DNA of 64,000 nt from Sclerodactyla briareus (GCA_026419785.1 JAODTK010005521.1:124001-188000), one strand, 5' to 3'. Positions 13,380 to 25,539 are shown, counted from the first letter of the stretch. Notes: generated by a model from the sequence alone, not told the origin. Made by a program: numbers and translations.

Positions 13380-15250
13380 TCAGTGAAGATAGTCAATGTT
13401 GTATCGACTCAGTGGTCCCAGATCTTTGTTAAGACCAGTCGTATTGGCCTTTACTTTACGGGTCCACTTAATTTCGCTGCGCTTGCGTTGGTCACGTCGT
13501 CGTGTGGAGTTGGTGGCCAAAATACACACAGTTCAGTTGTCCAGCGTGTGGTGTGCTAACTGTAGTGTTCAGCGACAGGAAACCCGACTGCATTGTCCTC
13601 GATCGATTTGTTTTGTATGGTTGTTGAATCTCAACCGAAACTTACTGCCCGTTTCCCCCACATAGACGGCGTTATCACAGATGTTGCGAAGGAATAGATA
13701 AATGACATTGCTGGCGTTGCAGTCAAGGTTGGGGGGTTGTAAATGGTTAATAATCCGATGTTGGGAGGCGGATATGACTTAGCGTTATCATTGCATTCTC
13801 AAAATTTGCACCGGGGACTGCCGCATGGTCTGTTCCTATTACCGTACCCTCCTATTACCTCTCGGCCAGTGGTCCGCAAATTAGACGGATGTTCAAGAGG
13901 CACCGAAGATTGGGGGGCCTGCCTCTGTGCCAAAACTGGGGGTTCCGAGAAATCTCGCGTAGCGAGGGTCCTCTCTCAACTAACAGTTTTCTTGTAACAA
14001 GAGTACTGGCTGGTTAAAATCTTTCGTTTTTGTAACAGATGAGTTGAGAGCGCTTGAACTTCGCCGCCTTGTTGCTACTCTCTTGGATTACCCAAAAAAA
14101 CGCTCGCGGGTATCCGTTATCAAGAAAGCAACCAGCACGAGTGACAGTTGGGTTTGGTAATCTGCCTTTTCAGAACAACACACAGCCGTTTTAGTCGTAT
14201 AGGCACTGGCTGTAAACAAGGGGGGACTTATTGAGGCTCAGTGGGTGATTGCTTTTGAAAGTGTAATATTGGTGGCTTGCAGTAGCTTTGTATAAACCGA
14301 GTCTGATGGAGTTTAGGGTCTATTTCACCATGACGTCGAGAATGCGATTTTGTTGGGAGATTCCTCGAACGTATACCTGATGCTCTTATGGTTGTTGGTA
14401 GCATTGCATTTTGATCTCTCGAGGGGGCGTCTTCTCCATGTGGCCCCCAGATAAGAAAACTCGATATACCGGTGGTAGGTAGGGCTTTAAAGGGCATGAA
14501 GCGAGGATGTCTTTCCAAATCGCATCCATAAAGAGTTAGCATACTCTGGAGCCATTTTCGTACCATTGCAGTTCCTGTTTTGGGATGTAGTATTTGTTGT
14601 TAAAGAAAAATAATTGTGGGTTGAATGAATGGTGTGATGTTGGCTATATTGTTAGCGTAGCTCTCTCCAAGACCCTGTCCTATCAGAAATTGCCTACATG
14701 CAAGGAACGGCCCTCTTCATGAAGGACTGTTGGTGCCTAACGATGTCACATCCATGGAACTCTCAGAGATTGGGTGGTAGGACCGATGTCATTTATTATT
14801 CTAAAAAGTGGGTCCGTTACCTTGTAAGATAACTCAGGATGTGGTGTGCATAGGGATTTAGGCACAAGTCAACGTATCCCGATCGATGTTCGGTTAATGA
14901 CCCTATCCCTGATATGATGGGCCAGGACCCGGGGGCATAAGCTTAAGAGATGGTGTAGTGTGGCATATTTCGGGGCCGCGGTTTTCAATGTTGGCGCCAT
15001 TGGTAAGTTCATTAAGCGTCTCCATGGGTATCTGTAATTGAGTTTGGGGAGTTGTGGCTCTTTGGTAGGTGTAGAACGTACCCAGTTTTGGCATATCAGG
15101 GATATTCCACTTACCACAGGAATCAACTCTTCAGAAATTGTAGCGGAGAAGTCCTTCACTACTCGAGGAAAAGTGTTGGAAGGATCCCTCGCCAGTTCCT
15201 CGTAGAAAGTTCCATCTCCCAGCGCAATACGGGCAATTCGGGTTTAGGAT
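13380..15250 (-). pseudogene. Penelope-like retroelement: reverse transcriptase plus GIY-YIG endonuclease, frameshifted
   Basis: This is a minus-strand retroelement polyprotein read through several frameshifts. From N to C the visible pieces are: a segment like the 'LPKIHK' region near 15030-15070; a 'SGIGSLTEH' block near 14890-14915, preceded by 'PII', like the family's 'GRPIVSG'; 'DVTSL' of reverse transcriptase motif A near 14745; a 'GTAM' and 'K/R-W/M' block near 14555-14575; 'RYI' followed by 'FLIWGPHGEDA' near 14430-14471, where the catalytic YIDD would lie; and 'FLDVMVK'-like thumb residues. A linker follows with 'NLRTTGREV', 'PCGSPRCKF' and a cysteine pair. The GIY-YIG domain has 'SNVIYL' near 13700 and 'YVGETGSKF' at about 13643-13666, ending 'GLNKDLG' before a stop at 13380-13382. 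RT followed by GIY-YIG is the hallmark of Penelope-like elements. The catalytic aspartates are disrupted in this reading, so it is dead or badly sequenced. Confidence 0.8.
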
Positions 15251-17544
15251 GTTTCCCATTTTTTTTAATACTAGTCGCAGTGTCAGAAAGTGGTCACTAG
15301 TTCAGGTGAGGTGCGTAGTTTCCAAAGTTCGAAATGTGGACTTTATCTCCACATCAAAATTGTTAAAAAAATATAATCCACATATTTTGTTCTTCCAATG
15401 TATAAAAATATGAGAACTCGACCTCTTACCACGTGGAAAAGAATAGAATTTTATTACGAGCGACAAACACTTTGTTTAGAGAAGCTTTCGCCCTCTCCCG
15501 ATTTTAATTCACAGGCTTCTACACTAACTGACTAAGTTAGGCTACAATCGTAGATCAGACCCTACTTCCCTTGCGCCGTTGTTTTTAGCAATTTTACTTT
15601 CGCGATGTGCAACAAACAAACGCATCGTGGTCCCCCTAGGCCTTGGAGCTATTTATTAAAAGTTTTAGAACAGCAATTACAAACCAATTTCACGCAGTAT
15701 TTTCCTGGAAGTAGCCTATTTACCAATGATGCTACTGGATAGGAGCTGAAGAGCAAGGCAAGAGTATATAGTATATCAATTACGCTCGGTATATAGATCT
15801 CCGTGTTAGTGCGGTGTTGGGCTATGTGTGGGCGGCGATATCGGCATCTTTTTGGGATGACCATTATGTTTCTGATGTTGATTCAATAGATTGTGTCGTT
15901 AGTTTTGAGTTTCCTCCATATAAGGTATGACGTTTTATATGTAATAGCCGCGGCGATTATATGGCCTGAATTGACGACAGGGTTTCATAAGAGTATCCGC
16001 ACTTTGACGGCCATAATATTCTAGAGGACCAAAAGTGAAACTTATATATGCAGCAGTGTATAATACCTGATAGTCCAATCAAAATTGTTTCTCTCAAAGA
16101 GCTGCTGATATTTTGTACGTGATAGGCCTCGTCATCATGTTCTAAAGGGGGGACAATGGTGAATTCTGGAAACTAAAAAGCGAACATAGAAAAAAAAAAA
16201 AAACTCTTCAGTTTATCAACAAAACACTGCGCAAAACATCCAGTGGGCATTCAAGAGGCACATGCCGGTTCTATATTTCTGTATTAAGAAGAAGTGAACA
16301 TATTCCAGAAATATGAGAATTATTAGGGATATTCCAGACCCATCTAATGCGTGGGTATTGGATGTTCTTCCAACGTGACTATACATAACCTGCCTGTACG
16401 TAAGAGTGTTCTGTTGGTTTACCATATATTGTATCACGGAACGAGTATAATATAGTCTAATTAGAGACAGACATGTTTATTAGTTATTGGGGAGTGGAAT
16501 TGTTCTTGCCTATTCCGATGCCATACGGAACACAGATCGCAGCAGTAGGATTCATATTCAGTCTTCCGCAATAGCTCGCGCGTTCTGATTCGTTCAGAAT
16601 GTCTGAAGGAAGAGCCCGATCATTCACCGGGTTGCAACGTATGCAGATTTTTTGCGAATCTATTGGAAACCACGGAACATCGTTGATTCCGACAGCAGCA
16701 GTTCCAAAACCGTCCCCCATACTGCAATGGTTAGCAGCACAAGGCCCTGCGAAGGGGGGGGGGGGGGGCTGGGGTGCTGCAGCACCCAAATTTTTGACGA
16801 TTTTCTTACCGATTCTAGGTCATTGTGTCCAGCCACCCAGTCGATTTTGAGCTTTTAAAGCGTCATGGATCAATATTTGAACGAAATTTGCCGGTTTTCG
16901 ACAGCTGGCCAGCGTAAGTGTTATTCAGTGTACTTGATGCCTAACTCATATTTCTTATTAGAGTTTTTAAATTTTGTGAGAAGGCCGCCCGACGACGAAA
17001 ATTGCAAAAAAAAAAAAAAAATCGGCTTGCGCGCACTGTATCCTATCTTTTCGTTACATGTATGATACAGTGGGCCCCTCGTGTACATAACTCTGTCAGA
17101 TTCTGGCAAATATGTTTTTGTTTAACGTGCACCTTCAAGTGTGGTGAACATATAGTAGGCCACGAGGGGAATTTGGTTTAGGATTGATTCATGTGCACCC
17201 CTCCCCACCACAGCAAGTCGGAATCCAACTGTCATTTTCCTTACACTGCGCACAGTTAGTCTACTTTAGACCTTAATGTTTCAGATTGCGTGCCAGCCAT
17301 GAGTGCTTGTTTTAATAGAAGGATGAATGAAAAACTATATGTAACAGAAAAACAACAGGGCAGGGGATCGTGAACATTAGTATGGGAGATAGATTTACGT
17401 GATTGAAGTATGGAAATGCACACATTTTCCAGACCAGGGATGTTCAAGCAAATTTTTCGATCGCGGCAGCCTCCAACCCAATATGAAGGGTCCTCGATGG
17501 GACTATCTCTGAGGAAGACACGGCTAAGACAGGAATGGATACCC
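15251..17544. other. No recognised gene; may hold the PLE 5' region
   Basis: The stretch just above 15250 could be the 5' part of the Penelope-like element, but no conserved block is visible there. A run of 15 G sits at 16754-16768 beside a palindromic 'TGCTGCAGCA'. The remaining open frames are short, overlapping and unrecognised. Confidence 0.4.
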
Positions 17545-18480
17545 GACCACTTTTCGAAAATTACTTCAATTTCAGTTGATGCAACTGCCATAAGTTGCGA
17601 GAAGTGCGCTCCCTGCCAATCTGGGGGAGGGGGGGAGGGTGTGTCTTTTTTCTTGACTTTTGATGTACGGTTACGCGTCAACTGATGGTGGCACGGATTG
17701 GAATGAATAAAGTTTATATCAGTTCCTCAAGAGTGTTTCTCGAGATATATTAAGAAATTTATTGTCAATTTTGGGGATGTTTGCTTACTGCCATAAGACA
17801 TGGAAGTACCGTTTCCGGCAACTGGGGGAATTCCGGTAATAAGGCTCGAAATGTCCTTGGACCTATACGAGACCACTGATGCTTGGCCCAAATGTAAGAA
17901 TAAACAATCAATTAGTTCCTTAAGAATGTTTCTTGAAATACAAATTTTGCAAATATTGCACTTTTAGAAACGTTGCTCAAGGCCATACCGCGCGGGAATG
18001 GTCGTTCCTGCAATCTGAGTGGTCTGTTAAAAAGGAAGAGTTTCCCTGTACCCTAAGCGTCCACTGATATGGTGGCGGCTGACCCGACTTGTAAGGAAAC
18101 ACATCGATTCATTTCTTCAAGATCGTTATAGAAAATATGAATTCTGGAAATTTATTGCCAATTTTTTTAGGGACGGTGCTTACCGGCCATACGGTCCGGG
18201 AAATGCCGTTTCTTTCAATCGGGGGTCTGTGGAACAAAACAAAAAATCTGGTACCATACCCGTCAAAACCGACGGTGGCGCGAATTGTACGGCAGGCAAT
18301 AAACATGATCAGTTCCTCAAGAATGTTTATTGAAATGAAAAATGGGGGGAATTCATTGACGATTTTAGGGATGGAGTGCTTACTGCCATTTGATACAGAA
18401 GTGCCGTTTCCTGCAAGTTGGGGAGTCTGTGAAACTAAAAATTTACTCTTTACGCTACGAGCATCCAACCCAAGAGTGAT
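17545..18480. repeat. Satellite array, ~195 bp monomers (about 4.7 copies)
   Basis: Monomers recur with anchors 'AGTTCCTCAAG/TTCCTTAAG' at about 17721, 17913, 18110 and 18310. Each is followed by a 'TTTATTG(T/C)CAATTTT' block, an 'ACTGCCAT' block, a 'GGAARTGCCGTTTC' block and a 'GGGGRTCTGTGAA' block. A partial monomer precedes them at 17545-17680. Spacing is 190-200 bp, close to nucleosome repeat length. The open frames on both strands here are by-products of the repeat. The same family forms the first 235 bp of the window. Confidence 0.85.
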
Positions 18481-18484
18481 AAAT

Positions 18485-19625
18485 ATGGAAAGACAGCGAC
18501 ATTAGCTCATGATTAGATAAAAAACAGTTTTTGCAGTTCTTCGAAACAGCAAGAACTTTCAAAAAGGGGGTACGATGGACATCCTATTCCCTGAATATAC
18601 CTTCACTGACGCGAGTCGCAAATGGAACCTGAGTAACTTTCCCTCTTACACAGAAACTGGCTTACACGCCCGCTGTTCACTGTATTTTGCTTTTGTCATG
18701 GGTCGCCCTGGCCTCGTTGCGCTATTAAACAGATTAGGGTACCGTTTCCGCGGGTACGTCAGGGTGTGTACTGTTAATCGAAAATCACGCGATTGCGCTA
18801 TGAAATGAAACTAAAAAAAAAAAAGAGATTAAAAAATTGCAAAAGAGGAAAAATCGAATAAAAATGAAAATGACGAACAAAATGAGGTTTTTGTGTAGGG
18901 GGTAGGGGGGAGTGTCTTTTGTTCATGAAGAACTCAGCACCCAGTATAACAAGGCGATCGGCCCCCAGTGTCTGCCGGTTGCGCGATCAGGGGTTTCCAT
19001 ATAAGAGACTACCATGCAAACAGTTACAAGGAAATTTCAATGGTTTGCTTCAAGATTTTGGTATAGCATCATTTACCAACCTACTAATCAAAGTAAATTT
19101 TCCGAAATTTCAAAAATTGTAAGGACTGATTATGGACACTGTCTACTGAAGGAGTGAAAAGTATAAACATTTTGGGAAATGTGACTAAGATCGCCCAATT
19201 ATGCCAATTAGACACAATATTCAACTTCCTATTGAACCATTTGCTCATTTCACATTTCTCAGGACCACACTTATACATGGGAATTCAACAAACTTGAACA
19301 TTTGCATGAATGGAACAATTATACACACTGCATAACCCCCAGTGACTCGAGCTCAATTTTATTTACCTTTTGGTGCATAAACTAAGGTAGACCATACTAT
19401 CAAGCTTCAGAAAATCAAACCAACTTGAAATTTGGGAAACACCATGCAAAATGCCCACTGAATGACCCCAGTGTCCTCCACCATATGAATAATACATTTT
19501 ATATAGTGAATAATCACAAGAGTGCACTATTCACGAATTGAGTGGTGATGGAATGAAAATAATCCGACGAACTTGTGAATTTTGGGGGCATAAATTATGC
19601 AAATTGACGACTCAATTACCATATT
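18485..19625. other. No recognised gene; diverged flank of the 19.6-23 kb array
   Basis: Loosely repeated words such as 'AACTTG' followed by 'GCAT' suggest old degenerate repeats in 19080-19625, but I cannot define a unit. An A-rich stretch lies near 18810-18880. Confidence 0.35.
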
Positions 19626-19775
19626 TGAACGCTGAAAATCTAATCAGTACATCGACTTCCATATCCCACTCTATGTGCCAAACCAAGTCACCATAGACCT
19701 ACGGTTTCATCTGTAATCTTGCTAACGAGCCTGAACAATAGTTTACCTAAAATAGGCTAATTACCACTTAGTTAA
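19626..19775 (+). repeat. Flanking repeat of the half-site array, left copy
   Basis: Contains 'AAAATCTAATCAG', 'CCAAACCAAG', 'CTACGGTT', 'GTAATCTTGCT' and 'AAAATAGGCTAATT' in order. The same series recurs at 22925-23070 on the other side of the array, in the same orientation. Confidence 0.8.
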
Positions 19776-19910
19776 ACTAGAACCGCCTGGCGTATACGCC
19801 AACTATATATCCGCCACTTTGCCAATAACCATTTCTATTTTTTTTGCCCGTTAACTCCTTAATAAGCACTTTATTCAAGACTCACCCTTTAACCACATAC
19901 CATCCGACAT

Positions 19911-19934
19911 AGGTCAAATTGAGGTCAGAGGTCC
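19911..19934 (+). promoter_or_regulatory. AGGTCA triple half-site (DR5 + DR1), array unit 1
   Basis: AGGTCA at 19911-19916 and 19922-19927 are separated by exactly 5 bp, and AGGTCC follows after 1 bp at 19929-19934. DR5 and DR1 spacings are those bound by RAR/RXR-type and RXR/HNF4-type nuclear receptors. Function is not shown, since the site lies in a repeat. Confidence 0.3.
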
Positions 19935-20507
19935 ACACACATCAGTCAACAATTATATCACAATGGTGAACCTTCCAGCTTCAAAAGATGATCAATTCCT
20001 CCGATTACGGCCATAAAACGTTTTTTGACCCCTAAGTACCTTGAATGACCTTTATATGATGACATGATCGTTTTTTATGAACTTGTAACTCTCACTGTGA
20101 TACATCCACTCCAGAGAGCATTTTGCATTCTGAACACGCCCATGCTATTGCCACAAAAAAGTTTTAAAATCAGTTTTTACCCCTAGTGACCTTTTAATGA
20201 CCTTCAATGACATGGCGTTTATAAAAATTGTTACTCCCCATTGATGCATACCCGCCTAGAAGCCTATTGCCATTCCTGAACACGCCTAATGTTTTGCGCA
20301 AAGCTATTAAATTAAACTTTTGACTCCTTGTAAATACCAAAGTAAGCGTCGATCGAAGCGGGGTTGGTTTTCTCCATAAAGCCACACAAAGGTCTATCAC
20401 ATATCTAAAAATCACCAGTTTCTTCTTTCTTTTTTTTGCCCGTAGCCTCCTTAAATAAGCACATTTATTCAAGAACTCAACCTTTCAAAACCTCTGACCA
20501 CCCACAG

Positions 20508-20530
20508 AGGTCAAATTGAGTCAGAGGTCA
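20508..20530 (+). promoter_or_regulatory. AGGTCA half-site cluster, array unit 2
   Basis: Same place in the next unit: AGGTCA at 20508-20513, then AG-TCA with one G lost, then a perfect AGGTCA at 20525-20530. Together with units 1 and 3 the unit consensus is AGGTCA-n5-AGGTCA-n1-AGGTCA. Confidence 0.25.
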
Positions 20531-21111
20531 CACACCATGCAGTCAACAATATTCACAATGTGAACCTTCCAGACCTTCACAGATACATTCAATTCTCCAT
20601 TTATACGGCCAGAAAACAGTTTGACCCCTAGTGACCCTTGAATGACCTTCAAGGACATGAAGTTTTTAAAAATTGAAAACATCCTCCAGTGATACATCGC
20701 ACTCCTAAGAGTATTTCGCAGTCGGTAAACACGCCCAGTGCTTTTTTGCAAAAAATATTAAACTCATTTTTTGACCCCTATGTGGACTTTTGATGACCTT
20801 CACTGACATGCGTTTGTATAAAATTGTTACTCTCCATGGATGCATTCGCTCCCTCGAAGCATCATTGGCATTCCAGATGAACACGCCTAATTTATTGCGA
20901 AAAAGCTATTTAAAAATTAACTTTGGACCCCTTGTAACTACGCAAGTATGCGTCCGATCGAAGCGGGGGGTTGGTTTGTGTTCTCCATGACACACCAAGT
21001 CTATCTCATATCCAAAAATACCCATCTTCTATTTTTTTGGCCCGTAACTCCTTAAATAAAATAAGCACATTTATTCAAGACTCAACCTTTAACCACATGA
21101 CGCACCCGACA

Positions 21112-21134
21112 AGGTCAAATTGAGGTCAGATGTC
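21112..21134 (+). promoter_or_regulatory. AGGTCA DR5, array unit 3
   Basis: AGGTCA at 21112-21117 and 21123-21128, again with the 5 bp spacer AATTG. The third half-site has decayed to ATGTCC. Confidence 0.28.
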
Positions 21135-21384
21135 CCACACATGCAGGTCCACAATTATATCACAATGGTGAACTTTCCAGCCTTCACGATATTCAATTCC
21201 CCGATTTGGCCTAAACAGTTTTTGACCCCTAAGTGACCTTGATGCCCTTTAAAGATGGCAGTTTTTTCATAAAATTTTTACCTCCCCATGTAATACACCC
21301 CCTCCTAGGAGTTTTTTGCATTCTGATGACAGAGCTCTCAGTGCTAATTGCCAGAAGTACTAAATCAGTTTTTTGACCCCTACG

Positions 21385-21400
21385 TGACCTTTGATGACCT
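21385..21400 (-). promoter_or_regulatory. TGACCT direct repeat with 4 bp spacer (DR4)
   Basis: TGACCT at 21385-21390 and 21395-21400, both perfect. DR4 is the thyroid/LXR-type spacing. An equivalent perfect pair is at 21833-21848, in another subunit. Confidence 0.28.
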
Positions 21401-22924
21401 TCAGACCTGGCGGTTTTTAAGAAAATTGTTACTCTCCAGTGATGCATCCCTCTAGAAGCATATTGCATTCCAATGAACACGCCTAATGTTTATGCGAAAA
21501 GCTATTAAATTAAACTTTGACCCTTGTAACTACCTAAGTATGCGTCCGATCGAAGCGCTAGTTGGTTTGCCTCCATAAAGCACACAAAGGTCTATCACAT
21601 ACCTTAAATAAACCAGTTTCTATATTTTTTTTTGCCCGTTACGCCTTAAATCACCCATTTATTCCAGACTCACCTTTAACACACCAAATACCTACCGCAC
21701 CGACGATGTCAATTGAGGTCAAGAGGTCTCACCATGCGAGTCACCGAATTATCTCACATGGTGAACCTTCCAGCCTTCCCAGATATTCATTCTTCCTCCG
21801 ATTGATGGCCAGAAAACATTTTTACCCTAAAGTGACCTCGAATGACCTTCAATACTATGACAGTTTTTTCAATGAAATGTAACTCTCCATTTGATACTCC
21901 ACTCCTAAGAGCATTTCATTCTGATGACACGCCCAGTGCTATTGCAGAAAAAGTACCAAAATCCGTTTTCGACCTCAAAATTACCTTTAATGACCCTCGG
22001 AATGGCATGACCATTTTTAAAAAAAATGTAACCCCTAGATGGTAAACCCTTCTGATATAAACCACATCATGAAAGGTCACTGGAATTTGTTGCAGGAACA
22101 CATACTATTTGACGGTTATATGCCCATACGTGACCTGGAATGACCTTGATGACATGATGGTTTTCATGAAAAAATGTTCTCCACCATGACCTACACCTTG
22201 TCCTGAAATTTCAACATGCCAGAATGTCAGTGTCAGTTCTCTCCAAAAAAATTATAGCTTTTCGCCATAAGTGACTTGAATGGACTTCGACTGCCATTTG
22301 TCGGTTTTTCATGAAAAATGTTACTCGCATGAGATGCACGCAGTCCTACAGCCATTATGTGATCCCAAAGTATACTGCCGCTGCTATTGCCAAAAGGTAT
22401 CAAAACCAACTTTGACCCCTCCTAAATGATACGAGTGCCCGATTGAAGCGGGGTTTTGTTGTTCGCATCTGGCACACAGAGCTCTGCCAGATATCCAAAT
22501 CTTGCCTGGTAACTCGAACAAAATAACAATATTTACAAACTTTGACCTTGACCTTTTGACCTCATTTTCAGGGGTAGTTTTTTGACCGCGGATTCTAAAA
22601 ATCACCATGACAAATCACTACGACATCATAACTGCACTTAATTCGAATGAAAACTGTGACTATGCATATCTTCAACACAAAGGTCACATGGGGTAAATTA
22701 TGGTTCATTTCGATCGGAAGGTATCTTGAGATCCGAAAAGGCCCACGAAAATTTGATCGGCCAAAAACATGGTAAAGGTAAATTTAGTTCAATGGTCACA
22801 CAGATGGAGGTCAACGAGTGAATACACAATGTGCACCCTCCCAACTCGGCAGACATTTGGTTCCCAAGTTATGGCCAAAAAACCAGGTTTTGACCCCGAT
22901 TGACCTTTGAGACCCTATTTATGC

Positions 22925-23070
22925 TGAAATGAAAATCTAATCAGGTCATTCACCTCATATCCCGCATATATGTTGCCAAACCAAGCACCCATAGCACCTA
23001 CGGTTGGTCACGTAATCTTGCTCACGAGCCCAAAACGATGAATTACATAAAATAGGCTAATTTCCTTACT
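22925..23070 (+). repeat. Flanking repeat of the half-site array, right copy
   Basis: Matches 19626-19775 in order and orientation: 'GAAAATCTAATCAG', 'GCCAAACCAAGCA', 'CTACGGTTGG', 'GTAATCTTGCTCACGAGCC' and 'AAAATAGGCTAATTTCC'. A further 'AAAATCTAATCAG' follows at about 23091, suggesting a part of a next unit. Confidence 0.8.
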
Positions 23071-23195
23071 TAATAGTGAATTGCGTGCCCAAAATCTAAT
23101 CAGATCGGTTCACCAACCCCGGTGCTACCCTGTGAAAAGTTCGTCGCATTGCACTTGACCGTTCGAAAGATATTCTGTAACCGAGGAAGTGTGAC

Positions 23196-23252
23196 AACAC
23201 ACACACACACACGCGACACACACACGCACGCACACACATACACACATACACG
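23196..23252. repeat. (CA)n microsatellite
   Basis: Interrupted CA/CG dinucleotide run just after the half-site array, following a 'GAGGAAGTGTGACAACAC' lead-in. Confidence 0.9.
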
Positions 23253-24599
23253 CAATAGTGACCACGAAGTCTCCTCCTGAATTCATTCAGGCGAGACAAA
23301 AAAATCGTTCGCAGGGGCCTGAGAAGCACGTTCGCTCCATCCTTTGAAGAGGCAAAGAAAGTGGTTCTTTTTCCCGTAATGCGCTAGCTAGCAAATGTTC
23401 GCAGAACCGCGCGGAACGACGCTGTATGATGCTGCACGGTATGTGAGTCGTTGCCACTCTGCGTATAGTTGCTAGTTGAGATGTAAAACGAGAACGAACT
23501 GAACGAATGAAGTTGGGCGCCCAGTGCAGTAGATGGCCAGCACATTGTTGCAGTACATGAGCGGACGACTGACGAAGCGGCCTCGGCTCATTGTGTTATA
23601 TTATGTAAGAGGACGCACGCATCGAACTGTGGAAGATTATTTCACTCCTCTACAAACGTCTTTGCTGCCGAATGGGTTTCAGGACTGCTCTGTCGGTTAA
23701 TAATTTAGTTTATTGACGCCAGCTTGACTCTCGCAGAGATCGTTGGTTGGGGCTTGCGGGAACAGTTGTGAATCGTACTTCCGCTTTGGCCATTCACCCC
23801 GTACTACGTGTTGATTGGCGTCGGTTGTTTTCTCGACAGGAGAGGTCGCCCATCTCAATTGGCGCCGCGGGAAAACAGGCGGGATTTTCAATAATCTTTC
23901 ACGCTATGTGGCATTGTTCGCTTGCAGTCACGAACTCGTTTAATATTTAACTTGACAAATAAACGTCACATATTGGTTCAGTATCGCGCCAGGTGACGGT
24001 TGGAGACTCTGGATCAAAGAGTCCAAGGCCGTTTAATTGAAGTGTACTATGATCGAGGTGACAGTGCTATCACCGATGCGGATGACTTATTTGTAGCTGG
24101 TTAATCAATTTGGCATGAAGTGAAAGCCGTTAGCAAAATACAAACTGCGATCAACTGTGTAATTCAGAGGTGAACCATCACAACCATGTATCCCCGTAGT
24201 TAGTACCAACTGTTTTCCTATTGTATCGAGCAGCGAGGGCTCAAAACTGATGTTAGCTGAGCGTAACAAACTAGGTCAGACTAAGACTTATATTGCGGTG
24301 ATATTGATCTATGCCTGAAGTCAGAAAGGGTATCAGACGGATTGGGCACATCAGGAATAGTGCACGTGCAGGTTTTTTTCATGGAGGTCGCGTTCACTTT
24401 GCCCGGTTAGAATTGTTTAGAAAAACGTAATATAGAAATTCCCATTTGATGTAGAGGGTGGAGGGGGGTAACCACTAATGAGGCTAACCTGCGACGATCT
24501 TGGGCAAGCTAACTAATCCGCAATCAACAGACTTGGTCTGGTGGAATGTGAGCCAGTACGCCATCGTTCTATTAGTATTACAGTTGGTATATATGCGCC
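23253..24599. other. No recognised feature
   Basis: About 1.3 kb of more balanced composition. Short open frames occur on both strands, with no family recognised. Confidence 0.4.
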
Positions 24600-24651
<52 letters not shown>

Positions 24652-24673
24652 TATTATTATATTATTATTATTA

Positions 24674-24726
<53 letters not shown>

Positions 24727-24756
24727 TATTATTATTATATTATATTATCAATATAC
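24600..24756. repeat. (TTA)n microsatellite
   Basis: About 155 bp of TTA units with a few slips. The poly-Leu and poly-Tyr open frames through it are artefacts. The preceding 'TATATGCGCC' could be the end of a LINE or SINE tail. Confidence 0.95.
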
Positions 24757-25539
24757 TACGTTGTTGTAGTAGTATAAATTGGTATGATATTATACTGAAA
24801 ACATGTCGTCTCACCTAACCATTGCACTTCGTATTCAAGCACAATCAACTGTTGCATTTTTAATGTGTCGACTACCCCCATCTTCCAAGTAGTCGCGCCC
24901 TTGCCCACAAAAAAAAAAAAAAAAAAAAAATCCAAATTGTTGTGAAGCCATTCCATTAATCGTGAATGTGCCAATATTAACAGGAAACACGTACAAACGT
25001 TTGTATTGTTGTCTTCGCAAACAATGCTATTCCCTATCATAATGCTACAGAACGAACTCCCATGCGATTGATTCTCAAAAATGTGAATTAAATGAAAAAA
25101 AAAAAAATGAAAACACTATCCGTTTCCAGTTCAAGTACATTCCACTCAACAAGTTTGACTATGCAGATCGTTGGCATTAGACTACGCCACTTATTCGTTA
25201 ACAGTCAGCTCTCTCTACGATCCTCCTAAAAAATTCGTGGGAACAGCCCGCTTATACCTAAAGTGATGGATATAACCCCCGCTCCCCCATCACTGTCGTA
25301 TTCAAAATAGTTGGTCGTACTCAACATTGCAGTACCCCTCGGGATCGCTATGTTCAGTGCCTCGAGTCGGGTATGTAGTGAAGGTTCCAACGGTTTTGTC
25401 CAGATTGTAGATCAGTGATCACCGTGTCGAACATGCAATTCTTGTGCAAGCCAGCGCCAGTAGCCCCGCTTTCTGGCCACGTTATTGACTAGGCAGAAAA
25501 AATGAAACTGGCAACATTTCTCCTGTCTTGAATGAGGAA
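24757..25539. other. No recognised gene; A22 run
   Basis: Contains 22 consecutive A at 24909-24930. The sequence leading to 25539 could be LINE-derived, but no reverse transcriptase motif is visible. Confidence 0.4.

Larger units (their letters stand above)
19776..22924 (+). repeat. Hierarchical satellite: ~150 bp subunits in ~595 bp units, rich in TGACCT/AGGTCA
   Basis: The anchor 'GCCCGT' followed by a 'CTCCTTAA..AAGCAC' block occurs at about 19856, 20438, 21040 and 21634, giving periods of 582, 602 and 594 bp. Within each unit a subunit starting 'GACCCCTAAGTGACCTTGAATGACC' (with variants) repeats about every 150 bp, for example near 20625 and 20775, and near 21224 and 21376. Each larger unit ends with a 'CGATCGAAGCGGGGTTGG' block. 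After 22060 the order decays, and sequence to 22924 is a diverged extension. The array is non-coding: open frames are unstable between units. Almost every subunit carries TGACCT direct repeats. Confidence 0.88.

Noticed and set aside
18109..18505. Two open frames of about 120 codons on opposite strands
   Set aside because: They lie inside the ~195 bp satellite and are not kept in other monomers.
24500..24777. Poly-Tyr and poly-Leu open frames
   Set aside because: They are translations of the (TTA)n microsatellite.
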